24,912 bases of DNA. Source: Eubacterium sp. (lineage in GTDB: Bacteria; Bacillota; Clostridia; Lachnospirales; Lachnospiraceae). Positions 15,115 through 22,437 of this stretch are shown one piece after another. Location of the stretch: contig JAILAS010000141.1 of NCBI GenBank assembly GCA_024681495.1, positions 1-24,912 on the forward strand, given 5' to 3'. The notes below the pieces were generated by a model. The model saw only the letters and a program-made list of their open reading frames with translations, made no database searches and was not told where the DNA came from. Numbering within the stretch: position 1 is the first letter of the stretch; every line of letters begins with the position of its first letter. The translations under genes and the position numbers were made by a program.

Positions 15115-15153
15115 AAAAATTATCCCCGGACCACGACGGTCCGGGGATTTTTT
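15115..15153. terminator. Terminator between convergent htrA and thiT
   Basis: An 11-bp perfect stem (ATCCCCGGACC at 15122-15132 with GGTCCGGGGAT at 15138-15148, loop ACGAC) is followed by TTTTT (after the T that closes the stem) on the plus strand. On the minus strand it is followed by AATTTTTT, so it can stop transcription from both sides. Confidence 0.92.
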
Positions 15154-15211
15154 CGTCCGACAATCTGCACTCCCGAAGGGGCTCATGTCGGTGTCGGGGG
15201 AAAGCCTGGAA

Positions 15212-15823
15212 TTATACGGTCTCGTTGGCGACGCTTTCCCTGGATTCGACGCCTACGGCCATTTCCTTTACCTTGTCCAGCGCATTTCTGACCACCGGGA
15301 TGTTGATGATAACGAGCGTTATGGCAGCCTCTGCGGCGATATAAAGGATGTTATACACGAGAGAGTAAACCACGGGGTTCATTGTCTCGGGAGCATAGGA
15401 TGCGAAGAAAACCACGCCTGAGAGAACGGCGAAGAAGTATCTGCCGAGGCAGCCGGCGAGATAACCGAGGCTCAGGCCGAACTTGCGGTTTCTGCCGAGT
15501 CCGGAGAGGGCTCCGAGCGCCATGAAGGCAAAGATGTAGTCAATCATAAGCTGGGGAATCGAAATGATGTAAGGGTCGAAGAGGAGCTGGATGAGTCCAT
15601 AGGCGATTCCGGCGATGGCGCCTGCTCCTATTCCGTACCAGTAGCCCACCAGGCAGATGAAGAAGGTGCCCAGCAGGGTTACAGAGCCTCCCATGGGCAT
15701 GTCGAAGAGCTTGATGTTGCCCGTTACGAATGCCAGCGCGATTGCGAGTGCGCTGAAGGTGAGTCTCCTCGTCAGAGATGTCTTGACGGAGGGGGTTGTA
15801 GTGTTTTGTGTAGTGGTTGACAT
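15212..15823 (-). CDS. thiT: ThiT, thiamine-specific S component of an ECF transporter
   Basis: ThiT binds thiamine outside the cell and works with a shared ECF energising module (EcfA, EcfA', EcfT), which is not in this window. From the ATG at 15823 (GAAAGGAG upstream) the protein has 203 residues, somewhat longer than the about 180 typical of ThiT because of a Thr/Ser-rich N-terminus. About six hydrophobic segments are visible, together with family-like phrases such as YGIGAGAIAGIAYGLIQLLFD, QLMIDYIFAF and GRYFFAVLSGVVFF. An upstream in-frame start at 15883 would read through the riboswitch terminator and is rejected. The TPP riboswitch in the leader independently supports thiamine as substrate. 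Confidence 0.93.
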   Translation of the reverse strand: MSTTTQNTTTPSVKTSLTRRLTFSALAIALAFVTGNIKLFDMPMGGSVTLLGTFFICLVGYWYGIGAGAIAGIAYGLIQLLFDPYIISIPQLMIDYIFAFMALGALSGLGRNRKFGLSLGYLAGCLGRYFFAVLSGVVFFASYAPETMNPVVYSLVYNILYIAAEAAITLVIINIPVVRNALDKVKEMAVGVESRESVANETV

Positions 15824-15854
15824 AATACTACTCCTTTCGTTTGGGGATAACGGC

Positions 15855-15881
15855 GAAAAAAAGGGCGTGCCGGAGCACGCC
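15855..15881 (-). terminator. Riboswitch-controlled intrinsic terminator in thiT leader
   Basis: On the minus strand GGCGTGC-TCCG-GCACGCC (stem 15881-15875 with 15870-15864) is followed by CTTTTTTT. It lies between the TPP aptamer and the thiT ribosome binding site, the expected place for ligand-dependent premature termination. Confidence 0.88.
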
Positions 15882-15899
15882 AAAATGATCGTATAAGAT

Positions 15900-15980
15900 A
15901 CATCTTCCTACGTCGGCATTATCCGAATCAGGTCTCGGGTCGGAACGAATCCCTCTCAGCCCAGCGGGCTCCCCGGATGT
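15900..15980 (-). ncRNA. TPP (THI-box) riboswitch aptamer
   Basis: Read on the minus strand, the leader has P1 strands ACATC and GATGT closing the element, the thi-box core CTGAGAGGGA (15959-15950), then ACCTGATTCGGATAATGCC and GACGTAGGAA. These are the conserved J3-2 and pyrophosphate-sensor parts of the TPP class. With the terminator at 15855-15881 it should shut off thiT transcription when thiamine pyrophosphate is plentiful. Confidence 0.96.
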
Positions 15981-16011
15981 TATGATGGGCCCTTGGCCCT
16001 GTTGCACGAAG

Positions 16012-16040
16012 ATTATAAGACCGGATAAATATTATGTCAA
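16012..16040 (-). promoter_or_regulatory. Consensus SigA promoter for thiT
   Basis: On the minus strand a perfect TTGACA (16040-16035), a 17-base spacer and a perfect TATAAT (16017-16012) stand about 30 bases upstream of the TPP aptamer. Confidence 0.93.
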
Positions 16041-16081
16041 GGGATATATTCGCGAGAATAAGAAAAAACAGGGAGATACTA

Positions 16082-16110
16082 TTGACAGGGAGCGGGAATA
16101 GTTGTAACAT
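16082..16110 (+). promoter_or_regulatory. Promoter of the metal-efflux operon
   Basis: TTGACA (16082-16087), a 17-base spacer and TAACAT (16105-16110) precede the arsR-type gene. The predicted transcription start falls inside the adjacent operator palindrome, consistent with repression by steric block. Confidence 0.78.
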
Positions 16111-16135
16111 ACAATTGAACAGATGTTCAAATGTT
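16111..16135 (+). promoter_or_regulatory. SmtB/CzrA-type operator (12-2-12 inverted repeat)
   Basis: TGAACA (16116-16121), GA, TGTTCA (16124-16129) form a perfect core inverted repeat that extends outward imperfectly to a 12-2-12 layout. This is the classic recognition site of zinc/cadmium-responsive ArsR-family repressors, here directly downstream of the -10 box and 18 bases before the repressor gene. Confidence 0.85.
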
Positions 16136-16153
16136 AAAAGATAAGGAGAGGCT

Positions 16154-16477
16154 ATGATGAGTTCACCCACTGAAAAAACAGAGAACGCGGGCGAGGACAT
16201 GCAGGAACTCACCGATCTGGCGGAGTTCTTTAAGATGTTCGCAGACAGCACCAGGATCAGGATCCTCTACGCCCTTTTCAATAAGTCCCTGAGCGTGGGA
16301 AGCATAGCCGAAGCTTTGGGTATGACCGAGTCGGCCATATCGCATCAGCTCAGGATATTGAGGAGCGGGCGCCTGGTCAGGGGCCGCAGGGAGGGTAAGC
16401 AGATGATCTACTCCCTCGACGACGACCACGTGCACACCATAATAGCCATGGGCTTAGAGCACATCGAGGAGCTTTGA
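16154..16477 (+). CDS. ArsR/SmtB-family metal-responsive repressor (alpha-5 zinc-site type)
   Basis: The 107-residue winged-helix protein should bind the palindrome just upstream and release it when metal is in excess. The recognition helix region is SIAEALGMTESAISHQLRIL (about 50-69), followed by the wing LVRGRREGKQMIYSL. The alpha-5 sensor motif of SmtB/CzrA is complete: Asp90-x-His92 followed by His103-x2-Glu106, the D, H, H, E pattern that binds Zn(II) or Co(II) at the dimer interface. There is no Cys pair in the alpha-3 region, so a CadC/ArsR-like lead, cadmium or arsenic site is not supported. The ATG at 16154 follows AGGAG by five bases; ATG 16157 is an equal alternative. It heads an operon with an HMA protein and a P1B ATPase. 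Confidence 0.92.
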   Translation: MMSSPTEKTENAGEDMQELTDLAEFFKMFADSTRIRILYALFNKSLSVGSIAEALGMTESAISHQLRILRSGRLVRGRREGKQMIYSLDDDHVHTIIAMGLEHIEEL

Positions 16478-16500
16478 CCGTGAGGGCCTGCGCCCCGTGA

Positions 16501-16565
16501 GCCGGAGAAGCCGGATGAACCACATTGTTAGCCGGAGCCCCCGGCGGCACCACATTGTTACCCGG
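16501..16565 (+). repeat. Two tandem 30-bp repeats between the repressor and HMA genes
   Basis: Two adjacent 30-base units (16501-16530 and 16531-16560) agree at about 24 positions. Each begins GCCGGAG and ends ACCACATTGTTA; a partial third copy (CCCGG) follows. They are not inverted and encode no clear protein. Confidence 0.75.
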
Positions 16566-16598
16566 TCCGATGGGGCGGGAGATTAAAAGGAGATTGCC

Positions 16599-16817
16599 AT
16601 GAAAAAGAAATTTAACTTACAGGATCTTGATTGCGCGGTATGCGCAGGAAAGATGGAGGATGCCATTAAGAAGCTGGACGGCGTGAACGACGCTAAGGTA
16701 AACTTCATGACGCAGAAGATGACCATTGATGCCGACGACGATAAGTTTGACGACATTGTCAACCAGGCGGTGGAGATTATCAAGTCTGTCGAGCCGGACT
16801 GCTGTGTACTTTTCTAA
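16599..16817 (+). CDS. Free-standing heavy-metal-associated (HMA) domain protein
   Basis: This 72-residue protein is a single ferredoxin-like HMA domain with the metal-binding loop DCAVCAGKME (Cys12, Cys15) and the usual LDGV-x-AKVNF pattern after it. It also ends in Asp-Cys-Cys-Val-Leu-Phe (Cys68, Cys69), possible extra ligands. Such proteins pass soft metal ions to a cognate P1B ATPase. It lies 12 bases before the ATPase gene, whose product lacks an N-terminal HMA domain, so it probably supplies that function in trans. The DCAxCA loop is typical of Zn/Cd/Pb-type domains rather than the MxCxxC of copper chaperones. AAGGAG precedes the ATG at normal distance. Confidence 0.88.
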   Translation: MKKKFNLQDLDCAVCAGKMEDAIKKLDGVNDAKVNFMTQKMTIDADDDKFDDIVNQAVEIIKSVEPDCCVLF

Positions 16818-16829
16818 GAGAGGTTTTTT

Positions 16830-18734
16830 ATGACTCCCAAGCTTAAGAAGCTTCGCCTTAGGGTGATTGTCGCCCTGGCGGCGTTCGTAGTTTTATATGG
16901 ATTGGATATGGCAGGTTTATTGAAGGACCTGCCTTATCTAAGGCTTGCGTTATTCCTGGCGCCCTACCTGGTGGCCGGGTACGACGTAATTAAAAAGGCC
17001 TTCGAGAATATCAGGCATGGCCACGTCTTCGACGAGAATTTCCTCATGCTAATTGCGACCGTGGGCGCGTTTGCCATCGGCGAGTATCCGGAGGGCTGTG
17101 CGGTTATGATTTTCTATCAAATCGGAGAGCTCTTCCAGGGATATGCGGTCGGCAGGTCGCGCGCGTCCATATCCGCGATGATGGATATCGCCGCCGAGTA
17201 CGCCAACCTCGAGGACGAGGACGGTAACATCGAGGAGGTGGATCCGGACGACGTCGAGCCGGGGAGCGTTATCGTTATTCGGCCCGGAGAGAGGGTTCCT
17301 CTGGACGGCGTGGTGATCGAGGGCGCGTCCTTCGTGGATACCGTCGCGCTCACGGGCGAGGCCGTGCCCAGGTCGGTTTCGGCGGGCGATGACATCATCA
17401 GCGGCTGCGTGAACGGCGAGGGCACGCTGAAGGTGCGCACCACGAAGTCCTACGACGACTCCACCGTGGCCCGCATCCTCGAACTGGTCGAAAACGCCAC
17501 CGAGAAGAAGGCGAAGATCGAGAACTTCATCACCGTTTTCGCCAAGTGGTACACGCCCGTCGTTACCATAGGCGCCGTGGTGCTCGCCGTGGGAGTGCCG
17601 CTGGTTCTGGGCGGTTCGCTCGAGGTCTGGATGGAATGGATCAAGAGGGCGTGCATCTTCCTGGTTATCTCGTGCCCGTGCGCTCTGGTTATCTCGGTCC
17701 CGCTGGGATTCTTCGCGGGAATCGGCGCCGCGTCTAAGATGGGAGTGCTCGTGAAGGGCAGCAACTACCTCGAGGCGCTCTCCGACCTGCACACCGTGGT
17801 CTTCGATAAGACCGGCACGCTCACCAGGGGCGAGTTCCGCGTGAGCGAGCTCATTGTGCGCGAGGGTCGAAAGGACTACCTTCTGGAGACGGCGGCGCAC
17901 GCCGAGGGTTTCTCCACGCATCCCATCGCGGCTTCGATCAGGGAGGCGTATGAGAATTATGTAAACCAGTCCGGCGACGGCGCGGCGCTCGACATGTCGG
18001 TGGTCGGCGACGTCAGGGAGATACCCGGTTGCGGCCTGGTGGCCAATGTGGCGGGCGACACCGTGCTGGTCGGCAACGAAAAGCTCATGAAGGACGAGGG
18101 AATCGACTATCTCCACTGTGACAGGAGCGGCACCCTCATCTACGTGGCCAGGGCCGGTGAGTTTATCGGCACCATGGTCATAAAGGATACGCTTAAGGAC
18201 GGCGCGAAGACCGCCATGGACAACCTCAGGGACAACGGCGTAAAGCGCACGGTCATGCTCACCGGAGACATGGAGCAGACGGCGCGCGAGGTGGCCGAGG
18301 AGTGCGGCATCGACGAGTATCACTCGCAGCTTCTCCCGGGCGATAAGGTCTATAAGGTCGAGGAGCTTCTGGGCGATATGTCCGGAAAGAGACGGCTGGC
18401 ATTCGTGGGCGACGGCATAAACGATGCGCCCGTGCTGGCCCGCGCGGACATCGGCATCGCCATGGGTTCCATGGGGTCGGATGCGGCCATAGAGGCCGCC
18501 GATGTGGTTCTTATGGACGATTCCGTCGAGAAGATAGGAGACGTGGTGAAGCTGGCCCGCAGGACGGTGGGCATTGTGAGACAGAACGTGGTATTCGCTC
18601 TGACGGTGAAGTTCGCGGTGCTGATCCTCGGCGCGTTCGGTTTGGCCAACATGTGGGAGGCCGTCTTCGCGGACGTGGGAGTGTGCGTCATCGCCATATT
18701 GAACTCGATGCGCGCGCTTAATCATCCGAAGTGA
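16830..18734 (+). CDS. zntA: P1B-type Zn/Cd/Pb-exporting ATPase (ZntA/CadA-like)
   Basis: The 634-residue pump should export Zn(II), Cd(II) or Pb(II) using ATP. It shows membrane segments at the N-terminus, the actuator TGEA (175-178), the transport-site SCPC (Cys282, Pro283, Cys284), the phosphorylation motif DKTGT with Asp326, the nucleotide-domain HP (His364-Pro365), GDGINDAP, and Asp615 in the last membrane helix within FADVGVC. An Asp at that position together with CPC is the ZntA (P1B-2) pattern, distinct from the copper type. The protein begins almost directly at the first membrane helix, without an HMA domain; that domain is encoded as the preceding gene. The SmtB/CzrA-type repressor and operator support zinc-family specificity. 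Confidence 0.93.
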   Translation: MTPKLKKLRLRVIVALAAFVVLYGLDMAGLLKDLPYLRLALFLAPYLVAGYDVIKKAFENIRHGHVFDENFLMLIATVGAFAIGEYPEGCAVMIFYQIGELFQGYAVGRSRASISAMMDIAAEYANLEDEDGNIEEVDPDDVEPGSVIVIRPGERVPLDGVVIEGASFVDTVALTGEAVPRSVSAGDDIISGCVNGEGTLKVRTTKSYDDSTVARILELVENATEKKAKIENFITVFAKWYTPVVTIGAVVLAVGVPLVLGGSLEVWMEWIKRACIFLVISCPCALVISVPLGFFAGIGAASKMGVLVKGSNYLEALSDLHTVVFDKTGTLTRGEFRVSELIVREGRKDYLLETAAHAEGFSTHPIAASIREAYENYVNQSGDGAALDMSVVGDVREIPGCGLVANVAGDTVLVGNEKLMKDEGIDYLHCDRSGTLIYVARAGEFIGTMVIKDTLKDGAKTAMDNLRDNGVKRTVMLTGDMEQTAREVAEECGIDEYHSQLLPGDKVYKVEELLGDMSGKRRLAFVGDGINDAPVLARADIGIAMGSMGSDAAIEAADVVLMDDSVEKIGDVVKLARRTVGIVRQNVVFALTVKFAVLILGAFGLANMWEAVFADVGVCVIAILNSMRALNHPK

Positions 18735-18815
18735 TACGTTGGGATGGAATGATGTCTGAAAGCGCTGCCCGATTGGCGCGAGGCGAGGATATTGAAACGT
18801 AATTAAAGAATTATC

Positions 18816-18842
18816 AAAGGCGTGACCTTAGGTCACGCCTTT
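18816..18842. terminator. Hairpin between convergent zntA and GT8 genes
   Basis: A 12-bp perfect stem AAAGGCGTGACC / GGTCACGCCTTT with a three-base TTA loop lies between the two 3' ends. T-runs are only three long on each side, so efficiency is uncertain, but position and stability suggest a bidirectional terminator. The GT8 stop codon (18833-18835 on the minus strand) lies inside the stem. Confidence 0.75.
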
Positions 18843-19837
18843 GTCTGTGAAAGCTTTTCTATTAGAGCCGCGGCGTCGTTAAGCGCCCCGGATATCCGGG
18901 CGTTTTGCTCGAGGAGCAGCTTCTTTTGATGCTCGTATTCGGCTATGATACAGAGTGTTTTCTGGTCGGTGACGGCCTCGTTGACGAAGCCTTTCGCGAG
19001 ATTGTTTGCGTACGGTGTGTCCATCGCGACCTCCCACCAGAACCTCTCCAGCTCGTAGTGTACGTGGTCGCCGCCTCTCCAGGGCCCGTTCCCGGCGTAG
19101 TGCAGGATGGCGACCTCGCGGGCGACACGCTCGTAGTCGAAACCGTTGTTCGCGGCTATCCACGAGAGACAGTTGTACTTCCATTCGTCGACGTGTCCGA
19201 TGGCGTCCTCGTGAACCAGGTTTATGAGGTCCTGGTCGGGCGCGCTGATCTTAAAATCGAGCGATTTCGCCATATCTATGTAGTCCTCGAGCCGGTATTT
19301 CTTTCGGAGCTCTTCGAGATTTATGAGGAGGACTCCGGAGTTTATGTAGTTCCTGGAATGAAATGATTCCTTGAGCTGAACCGGGCGCTCACGGAGGAAA
19401 TCCTCTTCGGAGAGGTTGTTTAACGCCAGATCCCAGCAGCCGATGATCAGATTGTCCCCGAATTCGGTCTGATAGAAGTCCCTTAGGGACTTCAGTACCA
19501 CGATGTCCGCGTCCATGTAGAGCACGCGGTCCACGCCCTCGGGCATTATGTCCGGCATGAGCAGGCGGTAGTAGATCTCGACGGGCCAGTGCTGTGTGCG
19601 GGGGAGCCTTTCGTCCAGGCGGGCGACGTCGATTCTTACCTCGGTCAAATCTCCGCCGAACGATTCCGCCAGGCCGCTCAGGATGTCTGCGGACTCGCGC
19701 GATACGTCGCAGTGGAGCAGATAGACGTGCACATGCGCGTCTTCGTTTTTTTGAAACAAAGACTTGAGCATGACGTATGTGTATGGCACGTAACGTTCGT
19801 TAATCGCCATGGCTACGTTCATATGGTAGTCCTTCAT
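18833..19837 (-). CDS. Family 8 glycosyltransferase (LgtC/GspA-like)
   Basis: GT8 enzymes are retaining, usually UDP-glucose or UDP-galactose dependent. The 334-residue protein has the N-terminal MAINERYVPYTYVMLKSLF fold, HWPVEIYYRLLMPDIMP at about 83-99 and the metal-binding YMDADIVVLKS with Asp109-Ala-Asp111. Further on come INSGVLLINLEELR, the PDQDLIN motif and a C-terminal HYAGNGPWRGG. The last about 35 residues form a Glu/Lys/Leu-rich helix that may mediate oligomer or membrane contact. Start 19837 follows AGGGGG by eight bases; ATG 19822 after AAGGA is an alternative. The gene stands alone between the efflux operon and nrdD, so its acceptor (wall polymer, capsule or glycogenin-like primer) is unknown. 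Confidence 0.9.
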   Translation of the reverse strand: MKDYHMNVAMAINERYVPYTYVMLKSLFQKNEDAHVHVYLLHCDVSRESADILSGLAESFGGDLTEVRIDVARLDERLPRTQHWPVEIYYRLLMPDIMPEGVDRVLYMDADIVVLKSLRDFYQTEFGDNLIIGCWDLALNNLSEEDFLRERPVQLKESFHSRNYINSGVLLINLEELRKKYRLEDYIDMAKSLDFKISAPDQDLINLVHEDAIGHVDEWKYNCLSWIAANNGFDYERVAREVAILHYAGNGPWRGGDHVHYELERFWWEVAMDTPYANNLAKGFVNEAVTDQKTLCIIAEYEHQKKLLLEQNARISGALNDAAALIEKLSQTKA

Positions 19838-19889
19838 GAAATTATCCCCCTATATATGGCATCAGAATGCCTGCGAATGAATCGAGTTA

Positions 19890-19898
19890 ATTATAACA
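19890..19898 (-). promoter_or_regulatory. Candidate extended -10 promoter for the GT8 gene
   Basis: On the minus strand TGTTATAAT is a perfect extended -10 element about 50 bases upstream of the GT8 start; no good -35 hexamer is seen at 17 bases. It is the only strong -10 match between this gene and nrdD on this strand. Confidence 0.5.
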
Positions 19899-19990
19899 TC
19901 AGTTGTAAAATAATACACCATAATGGTTGGCTTGCCCGAATTAAAGGGATTTTAGAGGTCCCCGGACGGATGTTATGTAAAACAAAAATT

Positions 19991-20003
19991 CAACAATATG
20001 TTG
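19991..20003 (+). promoter_or_regulatory. Palindrome upstream of nrdD, possible NrdR box
   Basis: CAACA-ATA-TGTTG is a perfect 5-3-5 palindrome ending nine bases before the nrdD -35 hexamer. AT-rich palindromes of this kind (ACA..ATAT..TGT) are the binding sites of NrdR, the nucleotide-dependent repressor of ribonucleotide reductase genes. NrdR normally uses two boxes; I could not find a clear second one. Confidence 0.4.
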
Positions 20004-20012
20004 TGGTGAATA

Positions 20013-20041
20013 TTGACACAGCCTTCTAAATGTTGTATTAT
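20013..20041 (+). promoter_or_regulatory. SigA-type promoter of nrdD
   Basis: A perfect TTGACA (20013-20018), a 17-base spacer and TATTAT (20036-20041) precede nrdD by about 40 bases. Confidence 0.88.
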
Positions 20042-20082
20042 CGGTTTACAAAATCAAACAGTCTCGGAGGGAGTGTGTAACA

Positions 20083-22293
20083 ATGAAGATTATCAAGCGA
20101 AGCGGTATCGAGGTGGAATTCGATCTCCAGAAGATCATAGATGCCGTAAACAAGGCCAATGACAGCGTGCCTGATGTGCAGAAGATGTCCCGTGAGCAGA
20201 TCATGGTGATTTCTTCGAACGTGATGCGCATCGTAGAGGGCGTGGGCAGGACCCTTAACGTCGAGGAGATTCAGGATCTGGTGGAGAATCAGATTATGAA
20301 CCAGCGCGCGTTCGAGGTAGCCAGAAACTACATCACCTACAGGTATAAGAGGGCACTCGTCAGGAAGTCGAATTCCACGGACGAGCAGATCCTCAGCCTC
20401 ATCGAGTGCAACAATGAGGAGGTCAAGCAGGAGAACTCCAATAAGAACCCCATTGTCAACTCGGTACAGCGCGACTACATGGCAGGAGAGGTGTCGAAGG
20501 ACATCACCCGCAGACTTTTGCTGCCGCCCGACGTGGTGGAGGCCCATGAGAAGGGTATCATCCACTTCCATGATGCGGACTATTTCGCGCAGCACATGCA
20601 CAATTGCTGCCTGGTGAACCTGGAGGACATGCTTCAGAACGGCACTGTCATCTCCGAGACGGCGATTGAGACACCCAAGAGCTTTTCCACCGCTTGCAAT
20701 ATCGCCACACAGTCCATCGCGCAGATAGCTTCCAACCAGTACGGCGGCCAGACCATTACGCTGGCGCACCTGGCACCCTTCGTAGACGTTTCGCGTCAGA
20801 AGTTCCGCAAGAGGGTCCGCGAGGAGTTTGCGGCAGAGGGCATTGACCTCGACGACGATAAGGTTAACGCCATCGCTGAGAAGCGCGTGGAGGTGGAGAT
20901 TTCCGCCGGCTGCCAGATGCTTCAGTACCAGGTCATCACGCTCATGACCACGAACGGGCAGGCGCCCTTCGTGACCGTGTTCATGTATCTCAACGAGGTT
21001 CCCGAGGGACGCCTCCGCGACGACCTGGCCATGGTTATTAAGGAGATGCTCAAGCAGCGTATCCTGGGCGTTAAGAACGAGAAGGGTGTTTACATAACAC
21101 CTGCGTTCCCCAAGCTCATCTACGTGCTCGAGGACAACAATATCGAGGAAGGCACCCAGTATTACGAGCTCACCAAGCTCGCGGCCGAGTGCACGGCCAA
21201 GCGCATGGTTCCCGACTACATCTCTGAGAAGCTCATGCTCGAGCTCAAGGGCGACGTGTATCCCTGCATGGGATGCCGCAGCTTCCTGACCCCCGACCGT
21301 TTTACGGACGCCGGGGTCGGCAACGATGCACACGCTAAAAACTATAAAGAGGGCGTTCACAAGTATTACGGACGCTTCAACCAGGGCGTGGTTACCCTTA
21401 ACCTCGTGGACATAGCGCTCAGCTCCCGTCAGAACGAGGAGCGCTTCTGGCAGATATACGATGAGAGGCTTGACCTGTGCCATAAGGCGCTGCGCTGCCG
21501 CCACGAGAGGCTCCTGGGCACCCCGTCCGACGCCGCTCCCATCCTCTGGCAGAACGGAGCTCTCGCCCGTCTGAAGAAGGGCGAGCCCATCGACAAGCTC
21601 CTGTTTAACGGATATTCCACCATTTCCCTGGGATACGCCGGACTTTACGAGTGCGTGAAGTACATGACCGGAAAGTCGCATACGGACGAGGAGGCGAAGG
21701 GCTTTGCCCTTAAGGTGATGCAGCACCTGAACGATGCGTGCGCCAAGTGGAAGGCTGACGAGAATATCGACTATTCCGTATATGGCACTCCGCTCGAGTC
21801 CACCACGTACAAGTTCTCCAAGTGCCTCCAGGAGCGCTTCGGAATCATACCCGGAGTTACGGATAAGAACTACATCACGAACTCCTATCACATCCATGTT
21901 ACCGAGCAGATTAACGCGTTCGATAAGCTCACCTTCGAGTCAGAGTTTCAGAAGCTCTCACCCGGCGGAGCCATCAGCTATGTAGAGGTTCCGAACATGG
22001 AGGATAACATTGAGGCGGTCCTCTCAGTTATGAGGCACATCTTCAATACCATCCTCTACGCCGAGCTTAACACCAAGAGCGATTATTGCCAGGAATGCGG
22101 ATACACGGGAGAGATCGCCATCGAGGAGGACGAGCACGGAAAGCTCATCTGGAAGTGCCCGAACTGCGGTAACACAGATGAGAACAAGCTCAATGTGGCA
22201 CGCCGCACATGCGGATACATTGGCACCCAGTTCTGGAATCAGGGCCGCACGCAGGAGATTAAGGAGAGGGTCCTTCACCTCGGAGCGTCGTGA
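20083..22293 (+). CDS. nrdD: Anaerobic (class III) ribonucleoside-triphosphate reductase NrdD
   Basis: NrdD reduces ribonucleoside triphosphates to deoxynucleotides without oxygen, using a glycyl radical installed by NrdG. The 736-residue protein starts with an ATP-cone allosteric domain (about 1-90, KRSGIEVEFDLQKIIDAVNK), continues with the ten-stranded barrel containing the cysteine-rich catalytic regions (HNCCLVNLEDML near residue 185, PCMGCRSFL near 395), and ends with a zinc site formed by CQEC and CPNC and the glycyl-radical loop RRTCGYIG. By analogy with other NrdD proteins Gly711 in RTCGY carries the radical. GGAGGGAG precedes the ATG. The enzyme implies growth in anoxic conditions. 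nrdG follows after a hairpin. Confidence 0.97.
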   Translation: MKIIKRSGIEVEFDLQKIIDAVNKANDSVPDVQKMSREQIMVISSNVMRIVEGVGRTLNVEEIQDLVENQIMNQRAFEVARNYITYRYKRALVRKSNSTDEQILSLIECNNEEVKQENSNKNPIVNSVQRDYMAGEVSKDITRRLLLPPDVVEAHEKGIIHFHDADYFAQHMHNCCLVNLEDMLQNGTVISETAIETPKSFSTACNIATQSIAQIASNQYGGQTITLAHLAPFVDVSRQKFRKRVREEFAAEGIDLDDDKVNAIAEKRVEVEISAGCQMLQYQVITLMTTNGQAPFVTVFMYLNEVPEGRLRDDLAMVIKEMLKQRILGVKNEKGVYITPAFPKLIYVLEDNNIEEGTQYYELTKLAAECTAKRMVPDYISEKLMLELKGDVYPCMGCRSFLTPDRFTDAGVGNDAHAKNYKEGVHKYYGRFNQGVVTLNLVDIALSSRQNEERFWQIYDERLDLCHKALRCRHERLLGTPSDAAPILWQNGALARLKKGEPIDKLLFNGYSTISLGYAGLYECVKYMTGKSHTDEEAKGFALKVMQHLNDACAKWKADENIDYSVYGTPLESTTYKFSKCLQERFGIIPGVTDKNYITNSYHIHVTEQINAFDKLTFESEFQKLSPGGAISYVEVPNMEDNIEAVLSVMRHIFNTILYAELNTKSDYCQECGYTGEIAIEEDEHGKLIWKCPNCGNTDENKLNVARRTCGYIGTQFWNQGRTQEIKERVLHLGAS

Positions 22294-22386
22294 TTACCCG
22301 GATAAAAAATATTACCTAAAAAATTTTGGACCCGGAAAATTTATCAGTGAAAAACAAACTCTTTCCTGTTAGGGTTTGAACAATGG

Positions 22387-22418
22387 AAAAAGAGGTTGTC
22401 GTCCGACAGCCTCTTTTT
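22387..22418 (+). terminator. Strong hairpin between nrdD and nrdG (terminator or attenuator)
   Basis: A 14-bp stem AAAAAGAGGTTGTC / GACAGCCTCTTTTT (one G-U pair, loop GTCC) lies 94 bases after nrdD and 20 before nrdG. Its own T-run forms the end of the right arm. Since no promoter was found between it and nrdG, it may attenuate rather than abolish transcription into nrdG. Confidence 0.8.
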
Positions 22419-22437
22419 AAACGAAGGATTGAGGAAA

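Noticed and set aside
15065..15211. Short open frames after htrA
   Set aside because: They lie over the bidirectional terminator and in shadow of thiT, without ribosome binding sites.
16501..16565. CRISPR-like short repeat
   Set aside because: The two units are directly adjacent with no spacers between them, and no cas gene is present.
17049..18725. 558-residue open frame antisense to the zntA-like gene
   Set aside because: It is the mirror of a GC-rich gene with clear P-type ATPase motifs; it has no ribosome binding site and its His/Arg-rich composition is typical of a shadow frame.
20038..21897. 619-residue open frame antisense to nrdD
   Set aside because: The plus strand encodes an intact NrdD with all motifs; the antisense product shows no recognisable domain and would extend into the nrdD promoter.
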